The position numbers and the translations under genes are program-made. This document shows positions 10,974 to 21,707 of a stretch of 64,000 nt of DNA, piece after piece. The stretch's first letter is position 1. Every line of letters begins with the position of its first letter. The notes below the pieces were generated by a model, which saw only the letters and a list, made by a program, of their open reading frames with translations, was not told the DNA's origin and made no database searches. The stretch is from Dactylonectria macrodidyma. Its lineage: Eukaryota; Ascomycota; Sordariomycetes; Hypocreales; Nectriaceae. The stretch covers positions 930,001-994,000 of the forward strand of contig JAGMUV010000013.1 of the NCBI GenBank assembly GCA_020744425.1, in the 5' to 3' direction.

Positions 10974-12183
10974 TTATGTATCTGATTGACTTGCACCAGT
11001 AGCCCCTGAAGCTCCAGGACTCGAACAAGAGCTGACGCCCTTGAGCAGCAGCGGCGGAGCGCCCCTCATCCTCCGCCACCTGTTGCTGTTGTCGATGATG
11101 TGGCGATCGAACAGGAACCACCAGCGCTCGAACAGCACCTGGCCAACCTCCCAGCTACCGGGCTCGTACGGGTCGCCGCCGTAGATCCGCACGCCCTCGG
11201 CACTATCCTCGACGTCGTAGGCGAAGTTGACCATGGCCAACGGGCCCTTTGCATTAGACGGCCGCATCTCGTCCGGCAGCGTCAGTATGTTGATGATGCG
11301 GTCGCGCACGCTGGGCCACGGGAGAAAGTCGAAGATGGGATGGTGAGGCACCAGAACTTGCAGGGCCGTCGGCCGCCACGTCGCCGGTAGCTGGTCCGAC
11401 GGGGTTCCCATGCCGCTGCTGAAGGGCGAAACGCTGTCGAGGTCCCAGATGTTGGCCCCGCAGCCCATGCGTTCCGAGATGCGCATCACCGCCTTGAGAA
11501 GCGTCAGCTCTAATATGGGGAGGTTGAAGCTGTCCGGGAAGTTAAAGTCTGAGGATGCTGTCGAGGACGCTGTCGAGGAGGTATTGAGCACCGATGTATC
11601 CACAGTGCAGGTAGTGAGGGTTCCTGACAAGTTCGACTCGGCTGCGAAGCTCTGTTGTTGTAGCAAGTTCTCTCCGTCTGAGTCTCCAGGCGTCATAAGT
11701 TGTGGTAGTAGAGGGGAAAATGACAAGTCGCTGATGGGTTCCCATGATGATAGACCAAAGTCAAGCCCAGAGATGATGCCCGGGCTAGGGGCTAGGAATG
11801 GCGCAGTTGCATCCGCAGTTGTGAGAACCGCATCGACAGTGTCTTCTTCCTGGATTTCTGCTGAAGAAGACGGAGACGGTTCTTGAATCTGGGCCGCAAG
11901 CGTCTCAATCTCTTTGGCATTGTTCTTGTCCGCGGAACCAGCTTTGAGACGATTCAACCGCTTCTTCTCGCCTATAGCATCTGGTTAGTACGATGAACCC
12001 AGTCGCTCAATACCTCGTCTGCTCACGATATCTCCGCTGCGCCAGCACATTCAAAACTCTCTTCCTCTCTGCTGCATCTTCTTCAATGTGCGGGACATCT
12101 AATGGAGCAGCTTGCTTATGAACTCGTTGCCGTGTGCGCGGACGACCAGCGGATGTGGCGGCGGTTGTACTTGCGTCTGTCAT
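10974..12183 (-). CDS. bZIP transcription factor with DUF3425 domain
   Basis: Two exons: 12183-12027 and 11971-10974 (55-nt intron GTGAGC...TATAG); 384 aa. The intron interrupts the basic region; joining gives ERKRVLNVLAQRRYR followed by EKKRLNRLKAG, with the N-x2-A-x2-R-R-Y-R signature of fungal bZIP proteins (usual core N-x7-R, slightly atypical). The C-terminal 150 residues have the DUF3425 pattern (PTALQVLVPHHPIFDFLPWPSVRD, then GDPYEPGSWEVGQVLFERWWFLFD). DUF3425 bZIPs are filamentous-fungal DNA-binding regulators often linked to secondary metabolism or stress; the target here is unknown. The start is the first in-frame ATG, MTDAS; the frame is open further upstream but without ATG. The nearest - strand neighbour is a GPI-like protein, not an obvious target. 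Confidence 0.88.
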
Positions 12184-13052
12184 TTCAGACTCGTCTCGGC
12201 GATGGATTACGTAGAAAATCGCCTTCTGAATGAATGGGGTAGATGGCAAGGGTGATGACAACTGAGTTTCTTCCCTTGGGCGTGTTGCCAAGGAGTTATG
12301 TTGTGCCCTTTTTAGCCATCATCGCCGCACTTGGCCATCTCCACCGAGCATAACGCGTAAGAATTGTCAGCTCGACGCACTGTAAGAGCATAACGGTTAT
12401 CAGATACTTGGTTTCCTTTCTTTTTTGTTAGAGGAAAATGGTATTTAGGATCGTAGACCCACACACATGCACTAGGGACAGTGTGTCACACACCGTGTAA
12501 TACACCCTCAAAGTTGTTCCGTGTAAGCCTCACCAGCGGGCCACCCGCGAGGGCAGTAGACATCGGTCTTCTTTGACTTGGAAATGTGCGCTTTGACTTT
12601 GAGTCCACTTCAGTGTCCATTTGAATATTGGACTCAAGCTGCAATGCTTTGTTCGCGTGGACTTGGGCATATTGTGGACGGCGACGATATTAGTCTAGTG
12701 TAGAAGTAAGAATGAATCATGTACCACTTAATAGAGTCAATAGAAACGAAAGACGTACCTACGTTGGCAAACATATGCCTTAAGAGTGCTGAAAGAGATA
12801 TAATGGATCTTTGAGGGAAAGGAGCATCTGGTTGCTGGTCTATGTGCCTACAGGCCCCCTTATATATGCGAAGCCCACATCAACATAACGCCGAGGCATA
12901 ATTCGTGTTTTGTTCCGAGGGAACATTGCCGCAAAGCAGCTACAAATGAGGGGAAGAGCCTGGGGATGTTGTTCAAATTGAAAACAATTCACCATTATTA
13001 ATTAATGCTCCGCTGTCCATCACAGACAGCCACTCCTGGTTGAAGTCCAAGT
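12184..13052. other. Intergenic: bZIP upstream region
   Basis: Promoter side of the - strand bZIP gene and 3' flank of the next - strand gene. Contains a TATATATG at about 12863 and AT-rich patches; no coding signal. The palindrome TTAATTAA lies at about 12998. Confidence 0.4.
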
Positions 13053-13841
13053 TCAATGTATAGGTAGCCATGTTCCCAACAAAAGCAACCCAACAAGAGC
13101 CGCCAAGTTGACAGACACTCGAGATGAGCCACTCGGAGCATCTGTTTCCGTTGACGCCGAGGTAGAGGCGGCAGTCTCGCCAGATTCCCCTGATGTTTCC
13201 ACCACCGCGTGTGACGTTGTCTCTGGTGCTGTTGTTGACTCACTCCTCTCCGCCGCAGACCCCGTGGCAGATGCCTTCGTTGTAGCTAAGTCTGTACCTG
13301 TCTCTGTCGCCGTAATGACACAGCCCAAGGAGGCCATTTCTTCCGAATTGGCCGAGATGTAGCCCTCGGCGTCAAGTGAGCTCATGTAATAGGGGTGGAC
13401 GGCGTACACCTTGTCCATGCCGTCGGTGATGTAGGCAGGCACGGACCGAGCAATCACGAAACATGAGTTAACAGCACTTTCACCAACATGGCCCTTGGTC
13501 TCGCCTTCGAAGACAGTGGTCGCGCTGCACTCGCCATACTGGTCCGAAAGGACATCGTCGCCGCCTGTCCCAAGGTTGCAGCCCCAGCTCGTCGTCGCGC
13601 CCTCCCAGGTTCGCTCACCGGCCCAAGACGACCCGGCGATATGCGTGATGGTCTGCTCTGGAAAGTCGGAAGCCGCGCATGATGATGGGCATGTGACGAC
13701 GTAGGTCGAGGATGACGTGTCGGCGGCGACAACGGACGCCGCGATCGAGGCGGGGTGGTTGGTGTCGTACAGGAAGAATGGCCGCAGGGACGTGGATGGC
13801 CAACCTGATGCGGGCTCTTCGGTGATTATTACGGTGGACAT
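13053..13841 (-). CDS. Ser/Thr-rich GPI-anchor-like protein lacking an obvious signal peptide
   Basis: Single-exon ORF of 262 aa from an ATG at 13841. Residues 1-175 form a cysteine-containing domain (TYVVTCPSSC, WGCNLGTGGD, GECSATTVF, NSCFVIARS). It is followed by a Ser/Thr/Ala/Glu-rich linker (about 180-238) and a hydrophobic C-terminus (VNLAALVGLLLLGTWLPIH) preceded by small residues. That tail matches a GPI-attachment signal of fungal cell-wall or plasma-membrane proteins. The N-terminus MSTVIITEEPASG is not hydrophobic, so either an upstream exon encoding a signal peptide was missed, the start is elsewhere, or the gene lost its signal. I found no convincing hydrophobic exon in the 150 nt upstream. 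Function unknown. Confidence 0.7.
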   Translation of the reverse strand: MSTVIITEEPASGWPSTSLRPFFLYDTNHPASIAASVVAADTSSSTYVVTCPSSCAASDFPEQTITHIAGSSWAGERTWEGATTSWGCNLGTGGDDVLSDQYGECSATTVFEGETKGHVGESAVNSCFVIARSVPAYITDGMDKVYAVHPYYMSSLDAEGYISANSEEMASLGCVITATETGTDLATTKASATGSAAERSESTTAPETTSHAVVETSGESGETAASTSASTETDAPSGSSRVSVNLAALVGLLLLGTWLPIH

Positions 13842-16020
13842 TATTTTCTCAGATATTATCTTGCGCTCGTGGAGTGCGGGTCGTTCTTAGTCGATATGTT
13901 GTGCGATGGCGTCCTAAGGAACTTGCAACTGCGAAAGCAGCGCGTCCGCGGGGGTACGATCCACGCAGATTGATCCAGCGTCTGGTGCATGTTTACCAAA
14001 AAATGCCAATACCACGACGTTGCATTCGCTTTGAGTAATGCGGCCTTGGCTCAATCCTTCGAACCCTGGGCGAGGTCCAGATTAGGCTGTAGAGAAATTT
14101 CCTGTTTGGGTTGTGAGCTGTTGGGATCATCATCGAGTTTAACTTCTCGCATTGCTTTCAACACACTCTTTCTCGCAGAGAGCATTCTCTAATAACAAAA
14201 GATTTGCTCCATCAGTTGAGGCACGAGAGCGCAATATCAAATAGCCTTGGCGTTGATACCAAGCATTCCTCCTCTTGGTTCGCGTCCATTGCCAAGAAGG
14301 GCATCATGCCCGCCGTGCCTGACAGTGATGATGGGCTTGGACTTGTATGTGACCCAAAATATCGTACAAAAGAACCTGTTCAAAAAAATAGCAACGCCAT
14401 GGCGGTGAAATGTTTGATATCGGGTTGACTTCACAGTGACACCATGCGCAACCGGGGGATCCAACGTGCCCTCTGTACGAGAAGCCCGCGGGGCAACAAC
14501 ACTGGCGGGTGGGTTGACCAACAGACACGAAGTCGCACAAACCTGTAGGCCCGTTGATTATCACCGCCTCGGGCTAGTCATGGCCTCTATACAAGGCTCC
14601 GAATTTTACCGTGAGCTCTCTTGTGACTGATTCCTCGGGCCTGTGAGCCGAGCAAGTGGCATCATGGACCTTGGCAACACCGCATATTCTCTCTCTCCCG
14701 TACATGATCGGCGTCACAGAAGAAATACGAGTTTACGTCGACTCGGCGTGACTTTTAGTGCAACCCATGTTGTGTCCGCGGTATGAGATCAGATGGCTGG
14801 GAAACCCTCACAAATTTGAACCCTACAGTGAGCTTCGCGTTTCGAGAGTGGCGAAGTGCGGCGCTATTTCAGCATGGCATTTTGAATGTTGTCTGGAAGA
14901 GCAAGTTTGTGTCTCGAATTAGCTCCTCGCGATCAATACCGTTGCGGGTTAACTGGGATGTTGTGGTCCTTGATTTGAGGCAGCAGGCTGTGGCTTTCAA
15001 TCATGTATTTTGCCACGAATAATCTAGAATGAACATATGTTTTGTGAATTTCGCTTCGGGCATGGAAAAGAACTATGCAACTGACATTCGAAATCCATTC
15101 AGCCGCTCAACCACCAACTCTCATAAATAGTAAAATGAAGGACCGTTCCAGTGGTGTTGGTTCGAAGTATCTTTCAGAGTCGCAAAGGCCCACATGTGTT
15201 GGTTGTGTTGCGTTTCAGCATCCAGGTACTGATTGGGCAGTTATCGGTGTTGGTTCCAACTTCCGCGCCGGCATATTAGCCCCATACCACTTGTGTTCGG
15301 CGTCTAAAGTGCTTGGGTCCAGTTGGTTGGCTTCCTAAGAATAGACACTAGGAGGCGCAGGATCACACAGGATCGGGAAACGGTGCGGCCCGTAGCATCT
15401 GATGAGCATGTTTGTCGGCTAGCAGGCGAGCGCGGCAAATATTGTCGCGAACAGGTTTGCGCACTGTTGGGTTTAGGAGGGCATCATGACAAGTCAAAGC
15501 TACGTGGATGTGCATACGCTTCAATCTGGAAATGACTCAACAAGGCGCGTTCATGAATTGACCTAGGAAAGCCCTCATCAAATCCCACCGCACAACGTCC
15601 AATTCTCCGCTCTCAACGGTCGGTTTTGTGAAACATCATGGTTGATCTTCTCATTCCTTCTCATCCTGGCAGAGTCAACCAACACCTCTCGGACTGTACC
15701 GCCCCCGCAAGCCCGGGATCGACGTGACACTCGACCAACAGTTGTAGAACGCAGCTCCCTGTAAAACGTAGTTCCCTCCAGTGATCAAGCGCTCTGTGCG
15801 AAGCCGCAGCAGCCATTTCAAGCGACGGCATGGGTCCTTTGTGCGGCAAAGAAACTCTACGCCGAAAGCGCCTTTGTTTCCATCTCACTGCCGCCAGCTG
15901 AGTGAGGCGGGTATATGAAGCTTAATTGTCCCCGTCCCAAATTCTTCTACCATGCCAACAACCACAAAAACGCAACAAATTACCATCCTCAATCAGGCTT
16001 TCTTCTAATCATTCAAGGTC
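13842..16020. other. Gene-free region of about 2.2 kb
   Basis: Many short ORFs on both strands, none with a signal peptide, conserved motif or splice-consistent extension. The last 120 nt before 16021 is AC/CT-rich and is the likely 5' UTR of the secreted protein gene. The rest may be old decayed sequence. Confidence 0.45.
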
Positions 16021-16653
16021 ATGAAGCTCGCATACACTGCTTTGATGCTCGCGGCTCTCTGCCACTCTTGCATCTCCGCCTCGGTCGACTTGTGGTCATC
16101 GCCCCTCAACATCCGCGACGAGGCGCTTAACATCCCCCGGTATGAGCCCATAGATCCTGAAGAGATCAAGGCTCGCCTTGGAAAAACGCCCTCAGAGTAT
16201 AAATCCGATGAGCGACGCGCAGGAATGGTACGTGAAATTCCAATGACTCCGCCCTGCTTGTTCTCGCTAACAACCTGGACACAGGTCTACTTCTGCTACG
16301 ATGAGAACTGGGGCCCACCATGCTACACATATTATCCCGAACTCGAATACACATGTTCGCAGCTGGGTTCTGAGATCTCCGGCCATATAGGGTCCGTGTT
16401 TGTCGAGCCAGGTGCCATTTGTCGGATGGCAGGGTATTACACACCAGATTGACTTGGATAGAGCGTTCCTAACAAGATACTTCACAGGCGCACCGACAAC
16501 AATCGATGCGACCCGATCGCCTTCTTCGCATGGCCAGAGACTCAGAGCGGATGGTCTGACCTCTTCCACCGAGACGTTCCGGGAGGCGACGGCACTAAAC
16601 TGGGGGATGTGACGAAGTATTTCACCTGTGCGACTTGTACAAATTGCATCTGA
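16021..16653 (+). CDS. Small secreted cysteine-rich protein (possible effector; weak beta/gamma-crystallin-like pattern)
   Basis: Three exons: 16021-16227, 16285-16433, 16488-16653; introns of 57 nt (GTACGT...ACACAG) and 54 nt (GTATTA...TTCACAG); 173 aa. A clear signal peptide (MKLAYTALMLAALCHSCISA) is followed by a pro-like segment and a Cys-rich domain from residue 70: VYFCYDENWGPPCYTY, YTCSQLGSEI, GAICRM, NNRCDP and a C-terminal YFTCATCTNCI. The spacing of FC-x-D-x-NWG-x2-C followed by a second motif with IGSV recalls secreted beta/gamma-crystallin-fold proteins of fungi; this is a weak resemblance only. Small size, cysteines and a gene-poor neighbourhood fit an effector or cell-wall protein. 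The first intron is 57 nt, a multiple of three and stop-free. Confidence 0.8.
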
Positions 16654-16921
16654 GCGAGGGACAGTCTTGCACGGACGGATCAAAGAAGCCTAGAGGAATC
16701 AATCATTGAGCGGCCCGAGCCGAAAGCAAAACGTAAAACTATGTTGCAGGACTCTTAATACAGGGAAATAGTAATTGCAATCATGACTCTTTAGACACTT
16801 ACACAATCGATGACATTCGGAGGAGCCCGCCATTAGATTCGGCCCCACCACACCAAATCCGACACCTTCCCGGGTACTTGATGTACGAAAATAACGCACA
16901 CGGTCTTCAACAAATTGGAAG
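16654..16921. other. Spacer between secreted-protein gene and tRNA
   Basis: 268 nt without coding signal; includes the 3' flank of the upstream gene and the tRNA upstream region. Confidence 0.4.
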
Positions 16922-17016
16922 GCTTCCGTAGCTCAGTTGGTTAGAGCATCGTACTAATACTTCAATTGCCAGTGTTGGTGATGCGAGGGTCGCAGGTTCA
17001 AGCCCTGCCGGGAGCA
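16922..17016 (+). tRNA. tRNA-Ile (anticodon AAU) with a 21-nt intron
   Basis: Full cloverleaf by hand: acceptor GCTTCCG/CGGGAGC (16922-16928 with 17009-17015, one T-G pair), D-stem GCTC/GAGC, anticodon stem TCGTA (16949-16953) with TGCGA (16982-16986), anticodon AAT at 16956-16958, T-arm GCAGG-TTCAAGC-CCTGC, discriminator A17016. An intron of about 21 nt (16960-16980) sits one base 3' of the anticodon, the canonical nuclear tRNA intron position. A T-rich run (TTTTTTT at about 17041) downstream can end RNA polymerase III transcription. The mature product would read AUU/AUC codons after A34-to-inosine editing. Confidence 0.93.
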
Positions 17017-17038
17017 ATAGACTCTTGATGCCATCCAA

Positions 17039-17048
17039 TCTTTTTTTG
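17039..17048 (+). terminator. Pol III terminator (T run) for tRNA-Ile
   Basis: T-run about 25 nt after the tRNA 3' end (AATCTTTTTTTGC), the usual RNA polymerase III stop signal. Confidence 0.6.
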
Positions 17049-17590
17049 CTGTTGATGACTTCACCGATCGTTTATTACTTGGTCCTTGATGTTCTTTGAC
17101 GCTCTACATTTTTGGAGTATGCAAGAGGGCCTCGCTCTTTTTACCAGCATAACACTCACTCTGTTATATTCCATCAAGTAAGAACTGTGAACTGATTACA
17201 TGTATCAGCGTTAAGCATGACAGACAGATTTAGATGCAGAACTTGGCCTCAGCTCGTCTTGCATTATCACCGGGACTACGGCTTAATTAGTGGCTTCCTT
17301 CTTTTTGCTTTCAAGCACAGCAGTCATAAAGCAAGAAGGCCTACTTTAGGGTTATAGTCATGACAGGCGGCAGGTGTCTTCGGCGCTCAAGATGAGACGG
17401 CAAGTGAGCGGCTGGTAATAGCTACCCCTGTCACTCACGGCAACCACACAAGCAAGGTTTGTCTCTCCCCCGACACCTCCCAACATCATCCATCTTGCTG
17501 TCTCTCCCTCTCTCTCTCATGATAAAACATACATCCAATACTACATATCCTCCACAAACATATCTCAACCCCCAGATATTCTGTTTGGTC
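17049..17590. other. Intergenic / 5' leader of the next gene
   Basis: No gene seen up to about 17450. A CT-rich tract (CTCTCCCTCTCTCTCTC, about 17502-17518) lies 75 nt before the ATG at 17591, a common feature of fungal promoters and leaders. The frame is open upstream to 17459 including an earlier ATG, but MPHRLSAVL at 17591 looks the better start. Confidence 0.4.
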
Positions 17591-18973
17591 ATGCCACACC
17601 GACTCTCAGCTGTCCTCGGCCCCGGTGCTCGTGGTCTCTTCACGCACCACGGCTCTGCCGCTGAACTGTACGATTCCGACACCGAATCCGCTGCTGCGTG
17701 CAAACTGAAGCGATCGCCGATTCGTCCACGCAAAAGATCGGACCCCCGTGAGCGGATCATCACTCGGCATCGCGGCCGAGAGAACTCTAAGCCACACACA
17801 GTCAAGACTGATGCGGACACGGGAGTCAGCTTTGATCCTGCCGACTGTGTTACATGGAACGCAAACCCGCCTCCATATCTTTTCCATCGCACCATGTTGC
17901 CGTCGCCACCTCAAGAGCACGCCCAAGAGGAGCAGGCCGTCTAGGCAAAGCCGGATGACCTTGGGTCGCTGCTTGACACGCCATCTCCTGGATCCCCAGT
18001 AGAGCTGCTCGCAGAGCATGCCAATCTTCTCAGAATAGTTGGTGATGGTTTGAGGCTAGACAGATCAGAATCTCCATCCCCAGAGCCTCTCGAAAATCGC
18101 AGGCGAAGCACGTCTTCATCTTACCCTTCCAAAGGCATTCGGTCGACTCCCATTCGATCGCCAGTTTCCGACATCCCCAATCACAAACTGAGCCTCTCGA
18201 ATCTTTCCCAATTCGGCCGCTCCAGCATCAGCATATCCCCACCCCACTCGTTCTCAAACTCATCCAGCACACGGGTTGCTAGTGCTGGAAGCAGTACACA
18301 AGAGGCCATCGCGGAAGCCGCAGCCGTTATTACCCAATGGCAGGGAGAGCGTGAGCCCATTAAGTCATACCGCCGTTACGAGGTGATGTCAAGCGAGGAA
18401 CTTCGACCTGAAGACTCCAAGTCATCTCACCATGTGATGTCAATCACTGAAGATAGCTCTGGCAGATACTCCATGGATTCTATGCCCCCTCGCCAAAGCA
18501 ATGTAGTAGTGGCCAAGAGCCAATTCGATGGAGTCGGCGAAGCTTCTCACCCGGACAGCCCGCTCCCTTCGGCTTACAGTCGCCAATTTCCTCAAGGTGC
18601 AAAGCGCAAGGCGTCGCAATTTTCTCTCCGCAGCCTATCGAATCCTTTTGCAAAGCGACCACGCATTGAAATCAAGAGAAAGCTCAGTAAGGCATTTCAT
18701 AATGGCATACGCCAGATCAGCCGCAGTCACGCGTCAATCAAGCGCCAGCATGAGGAGGAGATGAAGCAATATGCCTCGTGGAAGGCCATGCGCCGCCGAA
18801 ATAAGCCCGGAGACGCCATCAAGGGTAAGATTGAGAAGGGCTTTGGGAGTTTCTCGCTTGAGCGAAGCCGTTACGGGCATAAGATGTGGTGGAAGGAAGG
18901 CGTCGAGAGGTATCATGCCCCAGAGTGGATGAAATTTGGACCAACATTCAAGGGACAGCAGCAAAGCAAATGA
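17591..18973 (+). pseudogene. Disordered basic protein gene interrupted by one in-frame TAG
   Basis: A single frame runs from ATG 17591 to TGA 18971-18973 and is broken only by TAG at 17942-17944. Both sides are coding-like and in the same frame: upstream 117 residues (MPHRLSAVLGPGARG...HAQEEQAV), downstream 342 residues starting AKPDDLGSLLDTPSPGSPVELLAEHANLLRI. The protein is Ser/Pro-rich and disordered with a basic C-terminal third (KRPRIEIKRKL, KQYASWKAMRRRNK) and a conserved-looking end (YGHKMWWKEGVERYHAPEWMKFG). Family not recognised. The TAG could also act as a 3' splice site (CTAG), but no good donor keeps frame; alternatives are a nonsense allele, stop readthrough or a sequencing error. 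I list it as a probable pseudogene/interrupted gene without certainty. Confidence 0.6.
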
Positions 18974-19138
18974 TTCGAGAAGGTAGTGTGTACGATAATT
19001 AGAATAATCATTAAGGGGTATCGACAAGGTACAAATAATGGACGCAGTTGAATAGACTCGTTTTATCAAGTATCCAATGATCGCTGTACATCCAACATAA
19101 CCTTCGAGAACCACGTCTATCCATTACGCAAAACCATC

Positions 19139-20980
19139 TTACAGCATGTAACGGAAAGCTGGAGTAAATCTTTGTTTTGCAGGGCCAACCAGGCCTTCTT
19201 CTTCAACAGTGCTTCCGTCGGCCAGCCTCTCGGATTCTGTCTTGTCTATCTTGCGGTTTAGTCTCTTGAGATATAGCCGCAGCAAAAAGGCCAACAAGGC
19301 CACGGCCAGCATGGCGCAGGCACAGGTGGTCATGCCGGGGGTGTAGTAGGGCGCATCGCGATCGGGGTACAGCCGGGTGCCAATGAGGGGCCCGCACTGC
19401 CCGACCAGCTGCAGGAGCGCAAACCCGCCGCCCTGGCGGCTCTCGCTGGCTTGATTGTTGATGCTCCAGGTGATGATAAGGGTGACGACGTTGAAGAAGC
19501 CGATGGCGGCCGGGTAGACGGCCATGTACCGGACGAAGCTGGGGAGGTTCAGGGGCTTGGCCACGGCGAGGAGAGCGTAGCCGCTCGCGGAGGCGAGGGC
19601 GTGGAAGATCAGGGGCACGGTGCGGGCGCGGAGGCGGTCGGACATGTGCGAGGTGAAGAGGACGATGACGAAGGCGGCGAGGTAGGGCGGGGCACTGAGC
19701 GCCTGGGAGGTGAGGACGTCGTGACCCATCTCGGTGAGAATCTTGGGGAGGAAGACGGGGAGCGACGAGTAGGCCATGTTGGTGAGGAAGAACATGGCGG
19801 CCGTGATCCAGGCGACGGGGTCGCCGAAGACGGCGGCGACGTCGCGGGCCTTGAGGCCGGAGGAGGGCTTGGAAGCGGCGGCGGTGGCGGCTACGGGCTT
19901 CTCGTTGCGGAGCCGGAGCCGCGCGACCTTCTTCTCCCGCTTGGTGAGGTACGAGGCCGTCTGCGGAGAGTCCGGGATGACGTGCCACGCGAAGACGGCA
20001 GCGAGGACCGAGGGGAAGCCCTCGACAATGAAGAGCAACCGCCACGGCGCGATGGGGCCGAGCTGGGCGAACTTGACGATGAGCCAGGCGAGCGTCGACG
20101 CGAAGCTCGTGGCGAGAGGGGCCGCTGATAATTGCAGGTCAGCCAGCGCGGGTCTCCCGACATGAATCATCAAGGGAGGCGTTACGTACCCGATATAAAG
20201 ATGGCGGTCCGGAAGGCCAGCTCCTCCCGCTTGAAAAAGAAGCTCAAGTAGAAGGGGACACCCGTGAATCCCGCCTCGCCGATGCCGAGGACCACGCGCA
20301 AGGCGATCAGGACCGGGTACGACGTGGCGATGGCCTGGAGCGAGGCCGTGAGCCCCCATGTCATGACCACCATGGACACGAAGATGTGCGCGGGGATGAC
20401 CTTCCACAGGAGTGACATCCACTCGAAGGCGATGTACGAGATGTAGAAGGCCGTCAGCGACCAGTCGTACCAGTCGTCGCGCGGGGGGGAAGTCTGCAGG
20501 TCTTCGTCCATGCCTGCGATACGGGCATTGCCAATGTCTGCGCGGTAATGAAGGTTAGTTTCGAGATATATTTATCGTAGGATGATGGCGGAGGAGCGTA
20601 CTAGACCGGTCGACGAAGCTCAACAAGAACAGCAGCGCGACGAAGAGAACAAGCTTGCGATCGAACTTGCTGCGCACGGCACGGTCTTCATCGGGCGTGT
20701 ACAGCTGGAAGCTCGCGACGGAGCTGCCGCTAGGCCGGCGGTCGACCAGCGGCTGGAGATGGTGATTGTCGTCGTGCTCGTCGTCGGCGTCGGCGTCCCA
20801 GACGGCGCTCGGCCCGCCGCCGATGCGGTCTCGGTCGCGATCCCGGCCGCGCAGCTCGTACGCCTCAGCGCCCCCGACGGTCGACCGGAGGTCCTCATCG
20901 TCGCTGTCGTCCAGCGTGAACTCGGCCGTGGTCTGGGCGAACGAGTCGGCGCCGGCGGCCGGACGCTCGGGGTGGGTCAT
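19139..20980 (-). CDS. MFS transporter, anion:cation symporter (ACS/DAL5-like) family
   Basis: Three exons: 20980-20602, 20537-20190, 20124-19139; introns of 64 nt (GTACGC...GCGCAG) and 65 nt (GTACGT...TATCAG); 570 aa. Membrane protein of about 12 helices, starting with KLVLFVALLFLLSFVDRS, then NIGNARIAGMDEDL, a loop motif typical of allantoate/nicotinate-type permeases. Helices 4-5 carry RVVLGIGEAGFTGVPFYLSFFFKREE; the central loop is basic and Ala-rich (about 250-300). An unusually long acidic/Arg-Asp N-terminal tail of about 110 residues precedes helix 1. The family moves organic anions such as allantoate, nicotinate, pantothenate or biotin precursors with protons across the plasma membrane; the substrate here cannot be told. 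Long + strand ORFs over this gene are shadows of GC-rich third positions. Confidence 0.93.
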
Positions 20981-21707
20981 CGGGAAGAGCAGCCAAACGG
21001 ATCGGCTTTCGGAGGAGGGAGGATTGGTAAAGGGGGGATCGCAAAAGGGGAGGGGAGTTGAAAGCTGCGCGAGGTCGGCACCGGGAGAGGGACGAAGCGG
21101 CTACTGGAGACAAGCAAGCCGAGATTTCATTCTCGCTACCTACGGCGGGTTAGTAGTAGGCAGGCGGGATATGGTGGACGTTATGCTTCAGAGGCTCTGT
21201 TGGTTCGGATGTTGAATTGGAAGAGGTGTCTTTGGTTTTCCACGTGACCCGCCCCGACGTCATTCGCGACATGGCATCTGTGGGTTTCAAGCCCGCGCCA
21301 CCCCCCCGTATTCTGAACCAGAGTATCGGGAGCGCGTGTTTCGTTGCGTGATGCGCACTGGGGTCCCGGATGGAAAAGATGTTTCCGGTTTCACATGGGT
21401 GAGTAAAGAATTATTAAGATTGGCCAATTAGATATTCTAGAAAAAACATGAAGACGGCTTGAATCCCAATCGTTGCTGATCCCTGGCCAGTAACACCAAG
21501 CCAATATCGCGATGCACCTCCCCCAAGCCAATCATCAAAGTCCCCATCTGTGCCGGCAATTACCATTATTACAGTATAGTTTCGCTCTTTCAGAATCCAG
21601 AAGATGCATCGCTTTCTCCAATTACAAAAAAAAATTGTCCCAATTCGTTGCCGTATTTTTGTCGTTGCATGCAATTCCCACATCCCCCCCTTCCTCAGCT
21701 GAGCTTC
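20981..21707. other. Intergenic: MFS promoter and 3' flank of the next gene
   Basis: Upstream region of the - strand MFS gene, then the 3' flank of the - strand gene ending at 21708. CACGTGAC (about 21241) is a possible E-box-like site. AT-rich from 21400. No gene supported. Confidence 0.4.

Noticed and set aside
19451..20128. 225-residue + strand ORF opposite the MFS transporter
   Set aside because: Gly/Glu/Asp-rich antisense shadow of a GC-rich gene; the - strand frame has clear membrane helices and splice sites.
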